Notes: generated by a model not told the origin, from the letters alone. A stretch of 64,000 nt of DNA from Candidatus Sericytochromatia bacterium S15B-MN24 CBMW_12 (GCA_002083825.1 DAZV01000026.1:509185-573184); one strand, 5' to 3'. Positions 17,135 through 25,843 are shown, numbered from the stretch's first letter. Numbers and translations are program-made.

Positions 17135-18520
17135 ATGAACCCAGCGTATCGTTTGCTTCCCGACGTCCCCATGCTCGCGTTGCGGGATTGCCCCGAAGCG
17201 GGGAAGGCCTTCGCCAAGGCGCAGGAGCTAGGTCCCGAGGGGACGATTGCGCAGGTGCGGGCCGCCAATCTGCGAGGACGGGGCGGCGCCGGTTTCCCGA
17301 CCGCGACCAAGTGGGAGAATATCCGGGCGGAGGCCTGTCCCATCAAGTACCTGGTCTGCAACGCGGCGGAGGGCGAGCCGGGGACGTTCAAGGACCGCAG
17401 CTTGATCCGCGCCAACCCTTACGTCTTGCTCGAGGGCGTGGCGATCGCCGCCTTCGCCATCGGCGCCAAGGCCGCCTACATCGGCATGAAGGAAACCTTC
17501 AAGCGCGAGTACGCCCGCCTCGAAAGCGCCCTCCAGGAGATGACCGACGGGGGGCTCCTCGGCGAGATTCCCATTCACCTCGCTGTGGGCGCGGACGAGT
17601 ACCTCCTCGGCGAGGAGAAGGGCCTGCTCGAAGCCATCGAGGGGAACTTCCCCTTCCCCCGCATCTTGCCCCCTTACCTTCACGGCCTCTTCGCCCCCCA
17701 GGGCATGTTCGTCACCGAGGGCGGCGAGAACCCCACCTCGGTCAACAACGCCGAGACCCTGAGCCACGCGGCGCGCATCCTGCTCCACGGTCCGGAGGGC
17801 TTCCGGGAAATCGGCAGCGCCGCGCACCCGGGAACCGGCATCTTCACCTTGGTCGGAGACGTCGAGCGTCCCGGCGTCTACGAGCTTCCTACCGGCACCT
17901 CGTTCCGGACCCTGCTCGAGCAGCATGGCGGCGGAATGAAAGACGGCCGCGCCTTCAAGATGATGCTCTCGGGGGTTTCCTCGGGGGCGCTCACCGCCGA
18001 TCACCTGGACGTGGCCATGGACCTTCCCTCGATGAAGGCCGCAGGCTCCGGCTTCGGCTCGGGGGGCTACATCGTGTATGACGAGACGGCGGACGCGGTG
18101 GCGATCGCCAACCTCTACTCGCGCTTCCTCGCCAACGAATCCTGCGGCCAGTGCCCCTCCTGCAAGACCGGAACCGCCTATGTCACCAAGCACCTGGAGC
18201 GCCTCGTGACCGGCAAGGCAACGGCCCATGACCTCGACGAGATCGACCACGCCCTGAACCGGGTGGCCTCGGGAAACCGCTGCTACCTGCCGGTCGCCGA
18301 GCGAACCCTCATCGCCAGCCTGCTCGCCGATTTCACCTCGGACTTCTACGCGGCCCTGCAACCCGGCTACGCGCTCGCGCGCCAGCTCGAGCTGCCCAAG
18401 CTGCTGGACTTCGACCCCGAGACGCGTCACTTCACCTTCGACCCCAAGTATCCGCTCAAGCGACCGGACGGCAGCTACAACCCGCTCGAGGTCGGTCCCT
18501 ACCACTTCGCCGCCACCTAG
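17135..18520 (+). CDS. Stand-alone NuoF-like NADH/FMN-binding iron-sulfur subunit
   Basis: A protein of 461 residues with the NuoF/HoxF hallmarks: FMN/NADH site LRGRGGAGFPTATKW (residues 47-60), NAAEGEPGTFKDR (77-88), a SLBB region near GIFTLVGDVERPGVYELP, and the N3 iron-sulfur motif ESCGQCPSCKTGT with a distal Cys in GNRCYLP. In complex I this subunit takes electrons from NADH. Here no NuoE, NuoG or hydrogenase gene adjoins it. It may belong to a different NAD(P)H-dependent complex or serve a reductase in trans. ATG 17135 follows GAGG. It is divergent from the Crp/Fnr gene and carries a copy of the recurrent motif upstream. Confidence 0.85.
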   Translation: MNPAYRLLPDVPMLALRDCPEAGKAFAKAQELGPEGTIAQVRAANLRGRGGAGFPTATKWENIRAEACPIKYLVCNAAEGEPGTFKDRSLIRANPYVLLEGVAIAAFAIGAKAAYIGMKETFKREYARLESALQEMTDGGLLGEIPIHLAVGADEYLLGEEKGLLEAIEGNFPFPRILPPYLHGLFAPQGMFVTEGGENPTSVNNAETLSHAARILLHGPEGFREIGSAAHPGTGIFTLVGDVERPGVYELPTGTSFRTLLEQHGGGMKDGRAFKMMLSGVSSGALTADHLDVAMDLPSMKAAGSGFGSGGYIVYDETADAVAIANLYSRFLANESCGQCPSCKTGTAYVTKHLERLVTGKATAHDLDEIDHALNRVASGNRCYLPVAERTLIASLLADFTSDFYAALQPGYALARQLELPKLLDFDPETRHFTFDPKYPLKRPDGSYNPLEVGPYHFAAT

Positions 18521-18580
18521 CTTCCCGCGGCCCGAACCTCGCGTGGCAGAATGCCCGCCATGAATTGCCATTCGTCACAA

Positions 18581-18615
18581 GCCGAGGGGGCGCCGCATCG
18601 CGGCGCCCCCTCGGC
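18581..18615. terminator. Bidirectional terminator hairpin
   Basis: GCCGAGGGGGCGCCG pairs over 15 bases with its complement around the 5-base loop CATCG, between the convergent NuoF-like and DUF2249 genes. It is strongly GC-rich and could serve both strands. Confidence 0.75.
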
Positions 18616-18633
18616 CTGATTCCGGTGAAAGGA

Positions 18634-18870
18634 CTAGATCTTGCCGATCTCGATCCGCCACTCCTCGGGACCCTCGGTCACGGGGGTCCAGGTGAACTGA
18701 CCGGGCCGCTCGAACTGGAACTGATAGTTCAGCGGGGCGGGGTTATGATCGTTGAGGAGCACCATCTTCTCGCCGGAGGCCAGGCCGTCGAACGCGCTGA
18801 AGATGGCGGGGTGCTTTTCGCGGGGAATCATAGGACGGACGTCGACGACGACGGGAGTTGACTGAGTCAT
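18634..18870 (-). CDS. DUF2249-domain protein
   Basis: A small protein of 78 residues matching the DUF2249 pattern: VVVDVRPMIPREKHPAIFSAFDGLASGEKMVLLNDHNPAPLNYQF, then an aromatic-rich end. ATG 18870 follows AAAGGAAG. DUF2249 proteins occur beside nitrite/NO reductases and hemerythrins in many denitrifiers, but their biochemistry is not established. A second copy is the C-terminal half of the protein at 23979. Confidence 0.8.
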   Translation of the reverse strand: MTQSTPVVVDVRPMIPREKHPAIFSAFDGLASGEKMVLLNDHNPAPLNYQFQFERPGQFTWTPVTEGPEEWRIEIGKI

Positions 18871-18958
18871 GAGACTTCCTTTCTGAGTGGACGGGACTTC
18901 CTTATCCAGGTTAATCAATTGTCAAAGCCATGTCCTTGAGCCACCTCAGATTCGGAAT

Positions 18959-19768
18959 TCAGGGTTTGCGCACCACGATGGCGATAGCTCCCATGTGCGC
19001 CATGTGCCGCCGGAAGACCGCCCGCATATCCAGCACCCGCGCCAAGGCATGCCGGTTCCGCAGCACGTTCCAGAGGAAGCGCAGGGTTCCCGCGAGACCC
19101 TCGTCCCGCACGAAACGACCTGTTTCCAGCAGGTGCATCGGAGCCTCGGCGACGCTCTCCACCACGAACCCCTGCTCGGTAAGCAACGCGCTCCATTCCC
19201 CGACGGTCAAGGGACGGGCTCCCACGTGAATCGAGGCGGAGAGGTCCTTCTGAACCGCTTGCTTGATGGTCTCGGACAGGTCGTTCGGTGAGAGGCTCAG
19301 CTCGTGAATCCCGTAGCGCCCCCCGCTCTCCAGGCAGCGGAAGGCCTCGGCGATGATCCGCCGCTTCATCGGATCCGGCTGCATGGTCAGCATGGCCTCC
19401 CCGTAGAAAACGCTCGCCTCCCCATCCTTCAGGCCCGTCTCATGCGCCTGTCCCAGCACGGCCTGCTGGGAGATTCCCGTCAGGATCCGCCTGACCTGCG
19501 CCACGGCGGCTTCGTCGCGGTCGATGGCGACGTAGCTGGCGGGCTGTTTGGCCAAGGTCAGGGCGGCCGTGGCGCCCATGCCCGGCGCGACCTCCACCAC
19601 CCGGTCCTGGCTTCGGATGTTCAGGCCGTCGAGCATCTTCTGCGTGAGCTCCAGGCCACCCGGGCGCAGCACCCGCTTGCCGAGTCGGGCAAGCAGCCAG
19701 TGGCCTGGCATGCGCTGGATATCCAGGTTGGCGCCCGGCATCGGGCAATCATGCGTGTGGATCATCAA
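18959..19768 (-). CDS. SAM-dependent class I methyltransferase
   Basis: A protein of 269 residues. The Rossmann motif I is VVEVAPGMGATAALTL, followed by the acidic end of strand 2 (YVAIDRDEAAV). The N-terminus is His/Cys-bearing (MIHTHDCPMPG). The substrate is unknown. Similar methyltransferases are common in NO-responsive and nitrite-reductase neighbourhoods. A perfect 17-base palindrome lies about 70 bases upstream and could be its operator. A DUF2249 gene follows on the same strand. Confidence 0.75.
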   Translation of the reverse strand: MMIHTHDCPMPGANLDIQRMPGHWLLARLGKRVLRPGGLELTQKMLDGLNIRSQDRVVEVAPGMGATAALTLAKQPASYVAIDRDEAAVAQVRRILTGISQQAVLGQAHETGLKDGEASVFYGEAMLTMQPDPMKRRIIAEAFRCLESGGRYGIHELSLSPNDLSETIKQAVQKDLSASIHVGARPLTVGEWSALLTEQGFVVESVAEAPMHLLETGRFVRDEGLAGTLRFLWNVLRNRHALARVLDMRAVFRRHMAHMGAIAIVVRKP

Positions 19769-19838
19769 GGGCCTCTTTCATTCTGCTATTCCGGCGCAAC
19801 CGGCTGGGAGCGCGTGTCGGGGCAAACAAGGGATATTC

Positions 19839-19855
19839 ATGAGAATAATTCTCAT
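19839..19855 (-). promoter_or_regulatory. Perfect 8-1-8 palindrome, Fur/PerR/NsrR-type operator candidate
   Basis: ATGAGAAT-A-ATTCTCAT is an exact inverted repeat. Its 7-1-7 core TGAGAAT-N-ATTCTCA has the geometry of the Fur-family box (TGATAAT-N-ATTATCA), with one change per half. It sits in the promoter region of the methyltransferase gene. Confidence 0.6.
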
Positions 19856-19918
19856 CTTAGCAGATCCCTCTCCTCGGAAAATGAGCCATCTCATCTCTTG
19901 CCTATCCGAGCATGAGAA

Positions 19919-19948
19919 AGAGGGCGCCGGCAACTGCCGGCGCCCTCT
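19919..19948 (-). terminator. Rho-independent terminator after the nirK unit
   Basis: AGAGGGCGCCGGCA pairs with TGCCGGCGCCCTCT over 14 bases around a two-base loop. On the minus strand it is followed by the mildly T-rich CTTTCTCAT. It ends transcription of nirK and the small CPNC protein. Confidence 0.75.
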
Positions 19949-19963
19949 CGACCGAGAGGATGA

Positions 19964-20203
19964 TTACTTCGAGGTCTTGGCCGTAACGTCAACCTTCGCC
20001 TTGCTGGCCGGCTTGGCCGGCTTGGCCGTTACCTGGGTCGACGCGGTCGCCGCCGGCGGGATCAAGGGGTTCTTGCGCCCGACGATGGTGCTCCAAGCCT
20101 TATCTTCCTGCACCGTACCGTGAACGATGCAGTTCGGGCAGGCCAGAGCTGCGGCAGGGATCAGCAAGCTCGCGACGATGGCGGTGGGAATCAAGAAGCG
20201 CAT
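19964..20203 (-). CDS. Small exported protein with a CPNC motif, encoded after nirK
   Basis: A protein of 79 residues. It has a clear signal peptide (MRFLIPTAIVASLLIPAAALA), then CPNCIVHG at the mature N-terminus, and a low-complexity Ala/Pro/Lys/Thr tail. The C-x2-C next to His could bind copper or heme, but the typical c-heme C-x2-C-H is not present because Ile follows the second Cys. It lies 27 bases after nirK, behind a strong AGGAGG. A role as a periplasmic accessory, for example copper delivery to NirK, is inference. No family was recognised. Confidence 0.6.
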   Translation of the reverse strand: MRFLIPTAIVASLLIPAAALACPNCIVHGTVQEDKAWSTIVGRKNPLIPPAATASTQVTAKPAKPASKAKVDVTAKTSK

Positions 20204-20230
20204 GGAGAAACCTCCTGGGTATCGTAAGGG

Positions 20231-21301
20231 CTAGTGGGCGGCCGGCGTCTTGGGGCCCTTGCCGTCGGTGGCGTCGATGAATCCCAAGGCTCCCATGCTG
20301 GCATCGGCGAACTCGTGGTCCACGATGGGGTACTTGCCGGCCTCGGGGACGACAAACTCGACGACCGCTCCGTTGGACGAGCCGAGCAGGACGGTCTGCA
20401 TGCCGCGCAGGAGGTTCTTCGGGTTGCCATCCAGGTAAACCTTGTCGAAGATGGTGCCGACCACGTGGAAGCTCGAGGTATCGGTGGGGCCCACGTTCAT
20501 GACGTAGAGGCGGACCCGTTCGCCGGGCAAGGCCTTCAGGGGTTCATCCACATGGCGTCCCACCTTGCCGTTGAAGGTGACGTGAGAAGGGGTCTTCTTC
20601 ATGGCCGAATCCACGTCCGCCACCAGCAGGTTGGGGGTGCTGGGATCCTTGGGCTTGGTGTAGAACTCCGACTGGACGAGGACGTACTCCCGGTCGGCCT
20701 TGTCGGGCCAGCCCTCGGCCGGATCCACGACCACCGCGCCGTACATGCCCATCACCATGTGGTGGAGGAGCATGGGGGTACCGCAGTGGTACATGAAGAC
20801 GCCCGGATAGTTCGCGACCCACTCGAATTCGAGGGTCTGTCCGGCGCCGATGGTCCGGTACTTGTCCAGGGGGTTGACCATGGCGGAGTGGAAGTCGATG
20901 GAGTGCGGCATCGGGAAGGTCACTGCCGCGTCGTCTCCCGAACGGTTGGTCATGGAGAAGAAGACCTTGTCGCCCTGGCGGACGTGAACGGTCGGGCCGG
21001 GGATGCTGTCGCCGAAGGTCCAGCCTTCGAACTTCACGCCGTCGGCGATTTCCACGGTCTTGTGGGTCAGGTCGAGCCGCACGTGGTGGGTTTTGGATTG
21101 GGGGACCGGCTTGATCTCGGGAGGCACGGTGACGACACTGCCGCCCTCGGTGTAGGCTCCCGTGTAGGCTACGTTCGACACCTTGGATTCAGGGGATCCG
21201 TAAACCATTTTGAAGCTGGGCTTCGCGAGGGTGTAGGTCGCGGCACCCACGAGGGCGAGTCCAAGAAACATGGAGGTGGCGATGACTGGTTTTCCGAACA
21301 T
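20231..21301 (-). CDS. nirK: Copper-containing nitrite reductase NirK (AniA-like class)
   Basis: A two-cupredoxin-domain enzyme of 356 residues that reduces nitrite to NO in the periplasm. Ligands are visible. Type 1 Cu: H133, C173 (YHCGTP), H181 and M186. Type 2 Cu: H138 (SIDFH), H172 and H329 (IVDHEF). The catalytic Asp is D136, and the catalytic His is H279 in SSFHVVG. The short linker after YHCGTP and the SSFHVVGTIFD sequence place it with AniA-like rather than Alcaligenes-type enzymes. The N-terminal hydrophobic segment has no lipobox Cys. AGAGGT precedes ATG 21301. It lies downstream of norZ on the same strand, giving a nitrite-to-N2O pair. Confidence 0.95.
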   Translation of the reverse strand: MFGKPVIATSMFLGLALVGAATYTLAKPSFKMVYGSPESKVSNVAYTGAYTEGGSVVTVPPEIKPVPQSKTHHVRLDLTHKTVEIADGVKFEGWTFGDSIPGPTVHVRQGDKVFFSMTNRSGDDAAVTFPMPHSIDFHSAMVNPLDKYRTIGAGQTLEFEWVANYPGVFMYHCGTPMLLHHMVMGMYGAVVVDPAEGWPDKADREYVLVQSEFYTKPKDPSTPNLLVADVDSAMKKTPSHVTFNGKVGRHVDEPLKALPGERVRLYVMNVGPTDTSSFHVVGTIFDKVYLDGNPKNLLRGMQTVLLGSSNGAVVEFVVPEAGKYPIVDHEFADASMGALGFIDATDGKGPKTPAAH

Positions 21302-21377
21302 GTGAACCTCTTTCAGGGTGCGGCGTGGCTTTATCTTACCTCACCCTATCGGACTAGCCTGGGCTGGTCCCTGAGGT

Positions 21378-21393
21378 TTCTCATATTCGAGAA
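21378..21393. promoter_or_regulatory. Inverted repeat between norZ and nirK
   Basis: TTCTC-N6-GAGAA lies in the 95-base gap upstream of nirK. Its half-sites resemble those of the palindrome at 19839 but face outward. It may be an operator for nirK. Confidence 0.3.
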
Positions 21394-21396
21394 TAG

Positions 21397-23706
21397 TTAG
21401 GTAGTTTCCCGATCATGGCCTTCCGGCGTCTTGGGAGTCCGGAGGAGGGGATCCTCCTCCTTGCTCACGGACCAGCCCGTCTTGAGTCCGATGACGAACC
21501 AACCGAGGCCCAGGGCACCGAGAGCGAAGAGGGTGTCTCCGATGATCCGCAGCCAGCGCAGCACGTCCATGAAGCCGGTCTGGGTGAACGCGGCCGAGCG
21601 GGCGTACCAGTAGCCGTGCTCGACGCTGGCCCAGGTCTGGATCAGCCCGATGGGCAGGAGGCTGAGGAGGACCATGAGGGCCAGTCCGATGTTGATGGCC
21701 CAGAAGGAGGATGCGAGGATGCGGGTTTTCCAGAGGTTCCGGATGGCCAGCCCCTTCATGCAGAAGAGCATGAGCCCGAGCCCGAGCATGCCGTAGACGC
21801 CGAAGAGGGCGGTGTGGCCGTGAACCGCAGTCGTGTTGAGTCCCTGCATGTAGTAGAGGGCGATGGGTGGGTTGATGAAGAAGCCGAATAGGCCTGCGCC
21901 CACGAGGTTCCAGAAGGCCACGGCGACGAAGAAGTAAATGGGCCACTTGTAGGCGGCGACCCAGGGGCGGGTCTTGCAGAGGGCGTAGTTCTCGTAGGCT
22001 TCGAAGCCGATCAGCACGAGCGGGACGACCTCCAACGCGCTGAAGGAGGCTCCCAGCGCGAGGACCGGGAGGGTGGTGCCGCTGAAGTAGAGGTGGTGAA
22101 AGGTTCCGAGGATGCCGCCGAAGAGGAAGATGATGGTAGAGAAGAGCACGGCCTTGGTGGCGGTAAGCTGCTTGATGAGGTTCATGCGGGTGAAGAGAAA
22201 GGCGATGACGGCCGTGGCGAAGACTTCGAAGAAGCCCTCCACCCAGAGGTGGACGACCCACCAGCGCCAGTACTCGGCGATGGCGAGGTTGGTCTCGCGG
22301 TTCCACATGAGGCCGGCGCCCCAGAAGAGAGCGATGGCCGCCGAGGCCAAGAGGAAGAGTCCCAGGAGGCTCCGATTCTCGGCGGGGTTCTTGAAGGCGG
22401 GCCCCATGGCGCGCATCATCAGTCCCAGCCAGAGGAAGAGTCCCACCCAGAGGAAGAGCTGCCAGAAGCGCCCCATTTCCACGTACTCGTAGCCCATGTG
22501 CCCGAACCAGAAGTTCGCATCGAAGCTCAGCACTTGTTGGACGCCCAGCCATTGTCCGAAGAGGCTGCCGACGACGATGACGAGCAGGCAAACGAAGAGG
22601 ATGTCGACTCCCAGGCGCTGGAACTTGGGTTCGTGGCCCGAGACGGCGGGCGCGATGAACAAGCCGGTTGCGAGCCAGGTGGTGGCTATCCAGAAGATGC
22701 CGAGCTGCAGGTGCCAGCTGCGAGCCACCGAGGCGGGGAGCCACTTGTCGAGGGGGATGCCGTAGAGCCCTCCTCCCTCGACGCCGTAGTGGGCCACCAG
22801 CACTCCCATTCCGACCTGGACGACCCAGAGGGCGCCGGCGACCAGGAAGTACTTGAGGGTCGCGCGCATGGACGGGGTGGGGTTCAGCCCCATGAGGGGA
22901 TCGCTTTCGGGCGGAACGTGGCAGGGTTCCTCGCTCGCGCGGTGGCGGTCGGCGGCGTAGAACCATGCGAGCGCCCCGATGCCTGCCAGCAATAGCACGA
23001 AGCTGATGACCGACCAGAGCACCATCGAGCCTGTGGCCGTGTTGCCGACCAGGCTTTCGGGGGGCCAGTTATGCGTGTAGGAGATGGTTTCGCCGGGACG
23101 CTGGGTCACGGTGGCCCAGGTGGCCCAGAAGAAGAAGGCATTCATCATGCGCTGGCGGTCGGGATCCTTGAGGGTGTTGGCGGGGATGGCGTAGGCGTCT
23201 CGGAGCGCTGCCATGGCGGGGTCGTTGCCGAAGAGGCGGGTGTAGTGGTCGCTGACGGAGGCAATCGCTTGAGCGCGAATCGGTGAGATCGTGAGCGTTC
23301 CGGTTTCGGGATTGTAGGTATTGGTTCTCAGTTCCAGCTGGAGGCGCGTCCGGAGGGCGGCTTGCCGCTCGGGGGCTATCGCGGCGTAAGGTTGGCCGAA
23401 GTCGCTGAGGGCCCAGTTGTCGAGGAGCCAGACCGCCTCGCGGTGCAGCCAGTCGGCCGTCCAGTCCGGTGCGATGTAGCCGCCATGTCCCCAGACGGAT
23501 CCGACTTCCTGGCCGCCCATGGCTTGCCAGACGTTTTGGCCCTGCGTGATATCCTGTCGCGTGAAAAGTTGGCGACCGTCGGAGATCATGACCCGCTCGG
23601 GGATGGGAGGCGCCACCTGGTAGATTTCCCAGCCATAGTAGCCGAGCACGGCGAACGAGGCCACCATGACCCCGATGAGCCAGGCCCAGTATTTTCGGAA
23701 GTCCAT
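21397..23706 (-). CDS. norZ: Quinol-dependent nitric oxide reductase (qNOR)
   Basis: A single-subunit NO reductase of 769 residues. An N-terminal membrane helix and a periplasmic cytochrome-like domain lacking a c-heme motif replace NorC. The 12-helix NorB-type core follows. Core landmarks are SWHLQLGIFW, WRWWVVHLWVEGFFEVFATAV with the non-heme-iron Glu, GTFHHLYF (His pair) and VHGHTALFGVYG in the heme-ligand helix. The enzyme makes N2O from NO with electrons from quinol at the cytoplasmic membrane. ATG 23706 is chosen because the protein starts MDFRKYW with a proper first helix; the upstream open frame is non-coding. nirK follows downstream. Confidence 0.95.
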   Translation of the reverse strand: MDFRKYWAWLIGVMVASFAVLGYYGWEIYQVAPPIPERVMISDGRQLFTRQDITQGQNVWQAMGGQEVGSVWGHGGYIAPDWTADWLHREAVWLLDNWALSDFGQPYAAIAPERQAALRTRLQLELRTNTYNPETGTLTISPIRAQAIASVSDHYTRLFGNDPAMAALRDAYAIPANTLKDPDRQRMMNAFFFWATWATVTQRPGETISYTHNWPPESLVGNTATGSMVLWSVISFVLLLAGIGALAWFYAADRHRASEEPCHVPPESDPLMGLNPTPSMRATLKYFLVAGALWVVQVGMGVLVAHYGVEGGGLYGIPLDKWLPASVARSWHLQLGIFWIATTWLATGLFIAPAVSGHEPKFQRLGVDILFVCLLVIVVGSLFGQWLGVQQVLSFDANFWFGHMGYEYVEMGRFWQLFLWVGLFLWLGLMMRAMGPAFKNPAENRSLLGLFLLASAAIALFWGAGLMWNRETNLAIAEYWRWWVVHLWVEGFFEVFATAVIAFLFTRMNLIKQLTATKAVLFSTIIFLFGGILGTFHHLYFSGTTLPVLALGASFSALEVVPLVLIGFEAYENYALCKTRPWVAAYKWPIYFFVAVAFWNLVGAGLFGFFINPPIALYYMQGLNTTAVHGHTALFGVYGMLGLGLMLFCMKGLAIRNLWKTRILASSFWAINIGLALMVLLSLLPIGLIQTWASVEHGYWYARSAAFTQTGFMDVLRWLRIIGDTLFALGALGLGWFVIGLKTGWSVSKEEDPLLRTPKTPEGHDRETT

Positions 23707-23978
23707 GATGACCGCCCTTCCCCGATAATCTCGATCGATGTCCCCCTCGCGGCCTGACTCGTTTTCCCGTTGACCGCGCGATTGATCTGGCGATGGCTCG
23801 CGCCCTTCCGGTACCCATCTAAGGGCCTCTCGCGCCCTCAGGGATTGGCCATATCCTCCAAGGGAGTCCCCGAAGTCTTGGCCAGGCTCCGTAATTCGCC
23901 GCAGAGTATGAGGCCCCTCATTGCTCGGATTCCCCGGGACACCTAAGATCGCAGCAAGAGCTTTCAAAGGAGGTCTCC

Positions 23979-24518
23979 ATGGCGACTCCCATCTCCGCCG
24001 ACATGAAGGTCAGTGAGATCCTTAACCTTTTCCCTCAGACCCTCGACGTCTTCGTGAATAATGGCTTCAAGCCTCTCGCAAACCCCCTGATGCGCCGAAC
24101 GTTCGCTCACCTCGTGAGCCTCAAGGGCGCCGCGACCATGCACCACTGGGAGGCCGCCCGCCTCGAGGCCTTCCTTCGCGAGCTAAACGCCCGAGCCGCC
24201 ATGGGAGGCCCGGTTCCCACCGAGGCCCCCGCCCTCGAGGACATCCCCCTCTACGACGTTCGCGACGTCGAAGGCCTCAAGGCCCAGGGCATCGAGGTCT
24301 CGGCCGAGCTTATCCGCGTCGACAACCGCGGTCTCGAGCCCCCCGAACCCATGGTCCGCATTCTCGCCATCGTCCAGCAGCTCGCTCCCGGACAGCGCAT
24401 GGAGGCCCTGAACGAGCGCCGACCCATGCTCCTCTATCCCAAGATCGAAGAGCTAGGAATGGCCCACGAAACCGAAGAACTGCCGGAAGGCGGCTATCGG
24501 ATCACGGTGAGAGGCTAA
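23979..24518 (+). CDS. DUF1858-DUF2249 two-domain protein
   Basis: A protein of 179 residues. The N-terminal DUF1858 domain (about 1-70; KVSEILNLFPQTLDVFVNNGF) has lost its usual Cys residues. The C-terminal half is DUF2249-like (LEDIPLYDVRDVEGLKAQGIEV...LAPGQRMEALNERRPMLLYPKIEELG). It begins behind a perfect AAAGGAGGT and heads a five-gene run (23979-26783) whose genes are separated by 2-15 bases or overlap. The gene set is typical of NO-stress neighbourhoods. Its biochemical function is not established. Confidence 0.8.
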   Translation: MATPISADMKVSEILNLFPQTLDVFVNNGFKPLANPLMRRTFAHLVSLKGAATMHHWEAARLEAFLRELNARAAMGGPVPTEAPALEDIPLYDVRDVEGLKAQGIEVSAELIRVDNRGLEPPEPMVRILAIVQQLAPGQRMEALNERRPMLLYPKIEELGMAHETEELPEGGYRITVRG

Positions 24519-24520
24519 CC

Positions 24521-25828
24521 TTGGCGAACCCAGCGCGCGATACCTCCAAGAAGTCTGTTCCCCCGGCGCGTTCCGGCGGCATCGCCACCGAGCGATCCCC
24601 GGAGTTCTCGCTGCCGCTTCGCTTCTTCGGTCTCGGGATCGCCGCCTACTTTGTCGCCATGCTCGGGATCGCCTTCGTCGGTCCGGCCCTCACCGGTTCT
24701 CCATGGAATCCCCGGATCCTCGGTCTGACCCACGTCATGACCCTGGGAGCCATCGTCGGGATGATCATGGGAGCCTCTTACCAGATGGTCCCGGTCGTCC
24801 TGCTCGCGCCCATCTGGAACCAGCGGCTCGGGAAGTTGTCCTTCTGGGTCTTTCTTCCCGGCGTCGTCGCGATGGTCGTGGGCTTCTGGGGTTCGATGCC
24901 CGCTTGGCTCGGCATCGGCGCCACCCTGGCGGGGACGGCCATCGCCGCGTTCCTCGTCAACATCCTGGTTTCCCTGATCCGGGGAGCCCGCTGGAACATG
25001 GTGGGGGCCTTCCTGGTGACGGCCCTGCTCTGCCTGGGAGCCGCCGTGACGCTCGGCATGATCCGCGCCTTCGGTTACCTGGATCCGGCCGCCGCATGGC
25101 GAATTCCCAACGCGCTCACCGTGCATGCCCATCTCGCGGCCTTCGGTTGCGCCAGCTTGCTCATCTTCGGGGTCTCCTACCGCCTGATCCCGATGTTCGC
25201 GGTCACCAGCGAAATCGATCGGCGCGGCTGGATCGTGCTCGCCCTGGCGGGTGCCGGAATCCTCGGGATCACCGGTGGCAGCCTTCTCGAGGCCGCCGTC
25301 TGCATGCGAGCCGGAGCCACGCTGGCAGCCGCGAGCGCTTGCCTCTGGGCCTGGGATGCCGCTGCCATGTTCCGTGGTCGCATCCGAAAGAAACTCGACC
25401 CGGGGCTCACCTACGTGGCAACCGCCATCGGCTGGCTGATCCTGGCGGCAGGCATGGGACTCGCCCTGGCCTGGGGCTGGATTCCGCCGGGGATCACGCC
25501 GGATCGCTGGGCGATCGCCTACGCTCTCGTCGGCTTCATCGGCTTCATCGGCTTCAGCATCATTGGCCAGTTCCACAAGATCATGCCGTTCCTCGCCTGG
25601 TATCACCGCTACTCATCCCTGGTGGGCAAGACCAAGGTTCCACTGATCAAGGATATCTACGACGAGAAACTGGCCTGGTACGGCTATTGGGCCGCCCAGG
25701 CGGGACTCGCCATCGGAGTGGGATCGGTTCTCGCCGGAGCGGGCCTGCTGGTCCGAGTCGCTGGAGTTCTGCTCGCCTTGGGAGCACTCGCCGCGGCCAC
25801 CATGACTTACCAAACCTTGAAACGCTAG
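24521..25828 (+). CDS. COX1-like 12-helix membrane protein, second gene of the NO-associated cassette
   Basis: A protein of 435 residues with about 12 hydrophobic helices. It contains VHAHLAAFGCASLLIFGVSYRLIP, with the spacing H-x-H-x4-G-x7-G-x2-Y-x3-P. That is the spacing of the heme-ligand helix in CcoN and NorB in this window. It also has LTHVMTLGAIVG...YQMVP and GQFHKIMPFLAWYHRYSS. The oxidase catalytic apparatus is otherwise missing. It may bind heme and sense or detoxify NO; this is inference. The TTG start follows GAGAGG, 2 bases after the previous stop. Confidence 0.7.
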   Translation: MANPARDTSKKSVPPARSGGIATERSPEFSLPLRFFGLGIAAYFVAMLGIAFVGPALTGSPWNPRILGLTHVMTLGAIVGMIMGASYQMVPVVLLAPIWNQRLGKLSFWVFLPGVVAMVVGFWGSMPAWLGIGATLAGTAIAAFLVNILVSLIRGARWNMVGAFLVTALLCLGAAVTLGMIRAFGYLDPAAAWRIPNALTVHAHLAAFGCASLLIFGVSYRLIPMFAVTSEIDRRGWIVLALAGAGILGITGGSLLEAAVCMRAGATLAAASACLWAWDAAAMFRGRIRKKLDPGLTYVATAIGWLILAAGMGLALAWGWIPPGITPDRWAIAYALVGFIGFIGFSIIGQFHKIMPFLAWYHRYSSLVGKTKVPLIKDIYDEKLAWYGYWAAQAGLAIGVGSVLAGAGLLVRVAGVLLALGALAAATMTYQTLKR

Positions 25829-25843
25829 AGGGAGATTCATTTC

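Noticed and set aside
20231..21301. Apparent loss of the catalytic His of NirK, since the GGHGD block of Alcaligenes-type enzymes is absent.
   Set aside because: The catalytic His corresponds to the one in SSFHVVG (H279), which is present; the sequence follows the AniA-like class.
21393..21417. A further copy of the shared motif (GTAGTTTCCCGATC).
   Set aside because: It lies over the last codons and stop of norZ and points away from nirK, so it is most likely coincidence.
23707..23967. An N-terminal extension of about 87 residues on the quinol NO reductase.
   Set aside because: The extension is low-complexity and charged with no membrane character; the known family starts near the first helix, at 23706.
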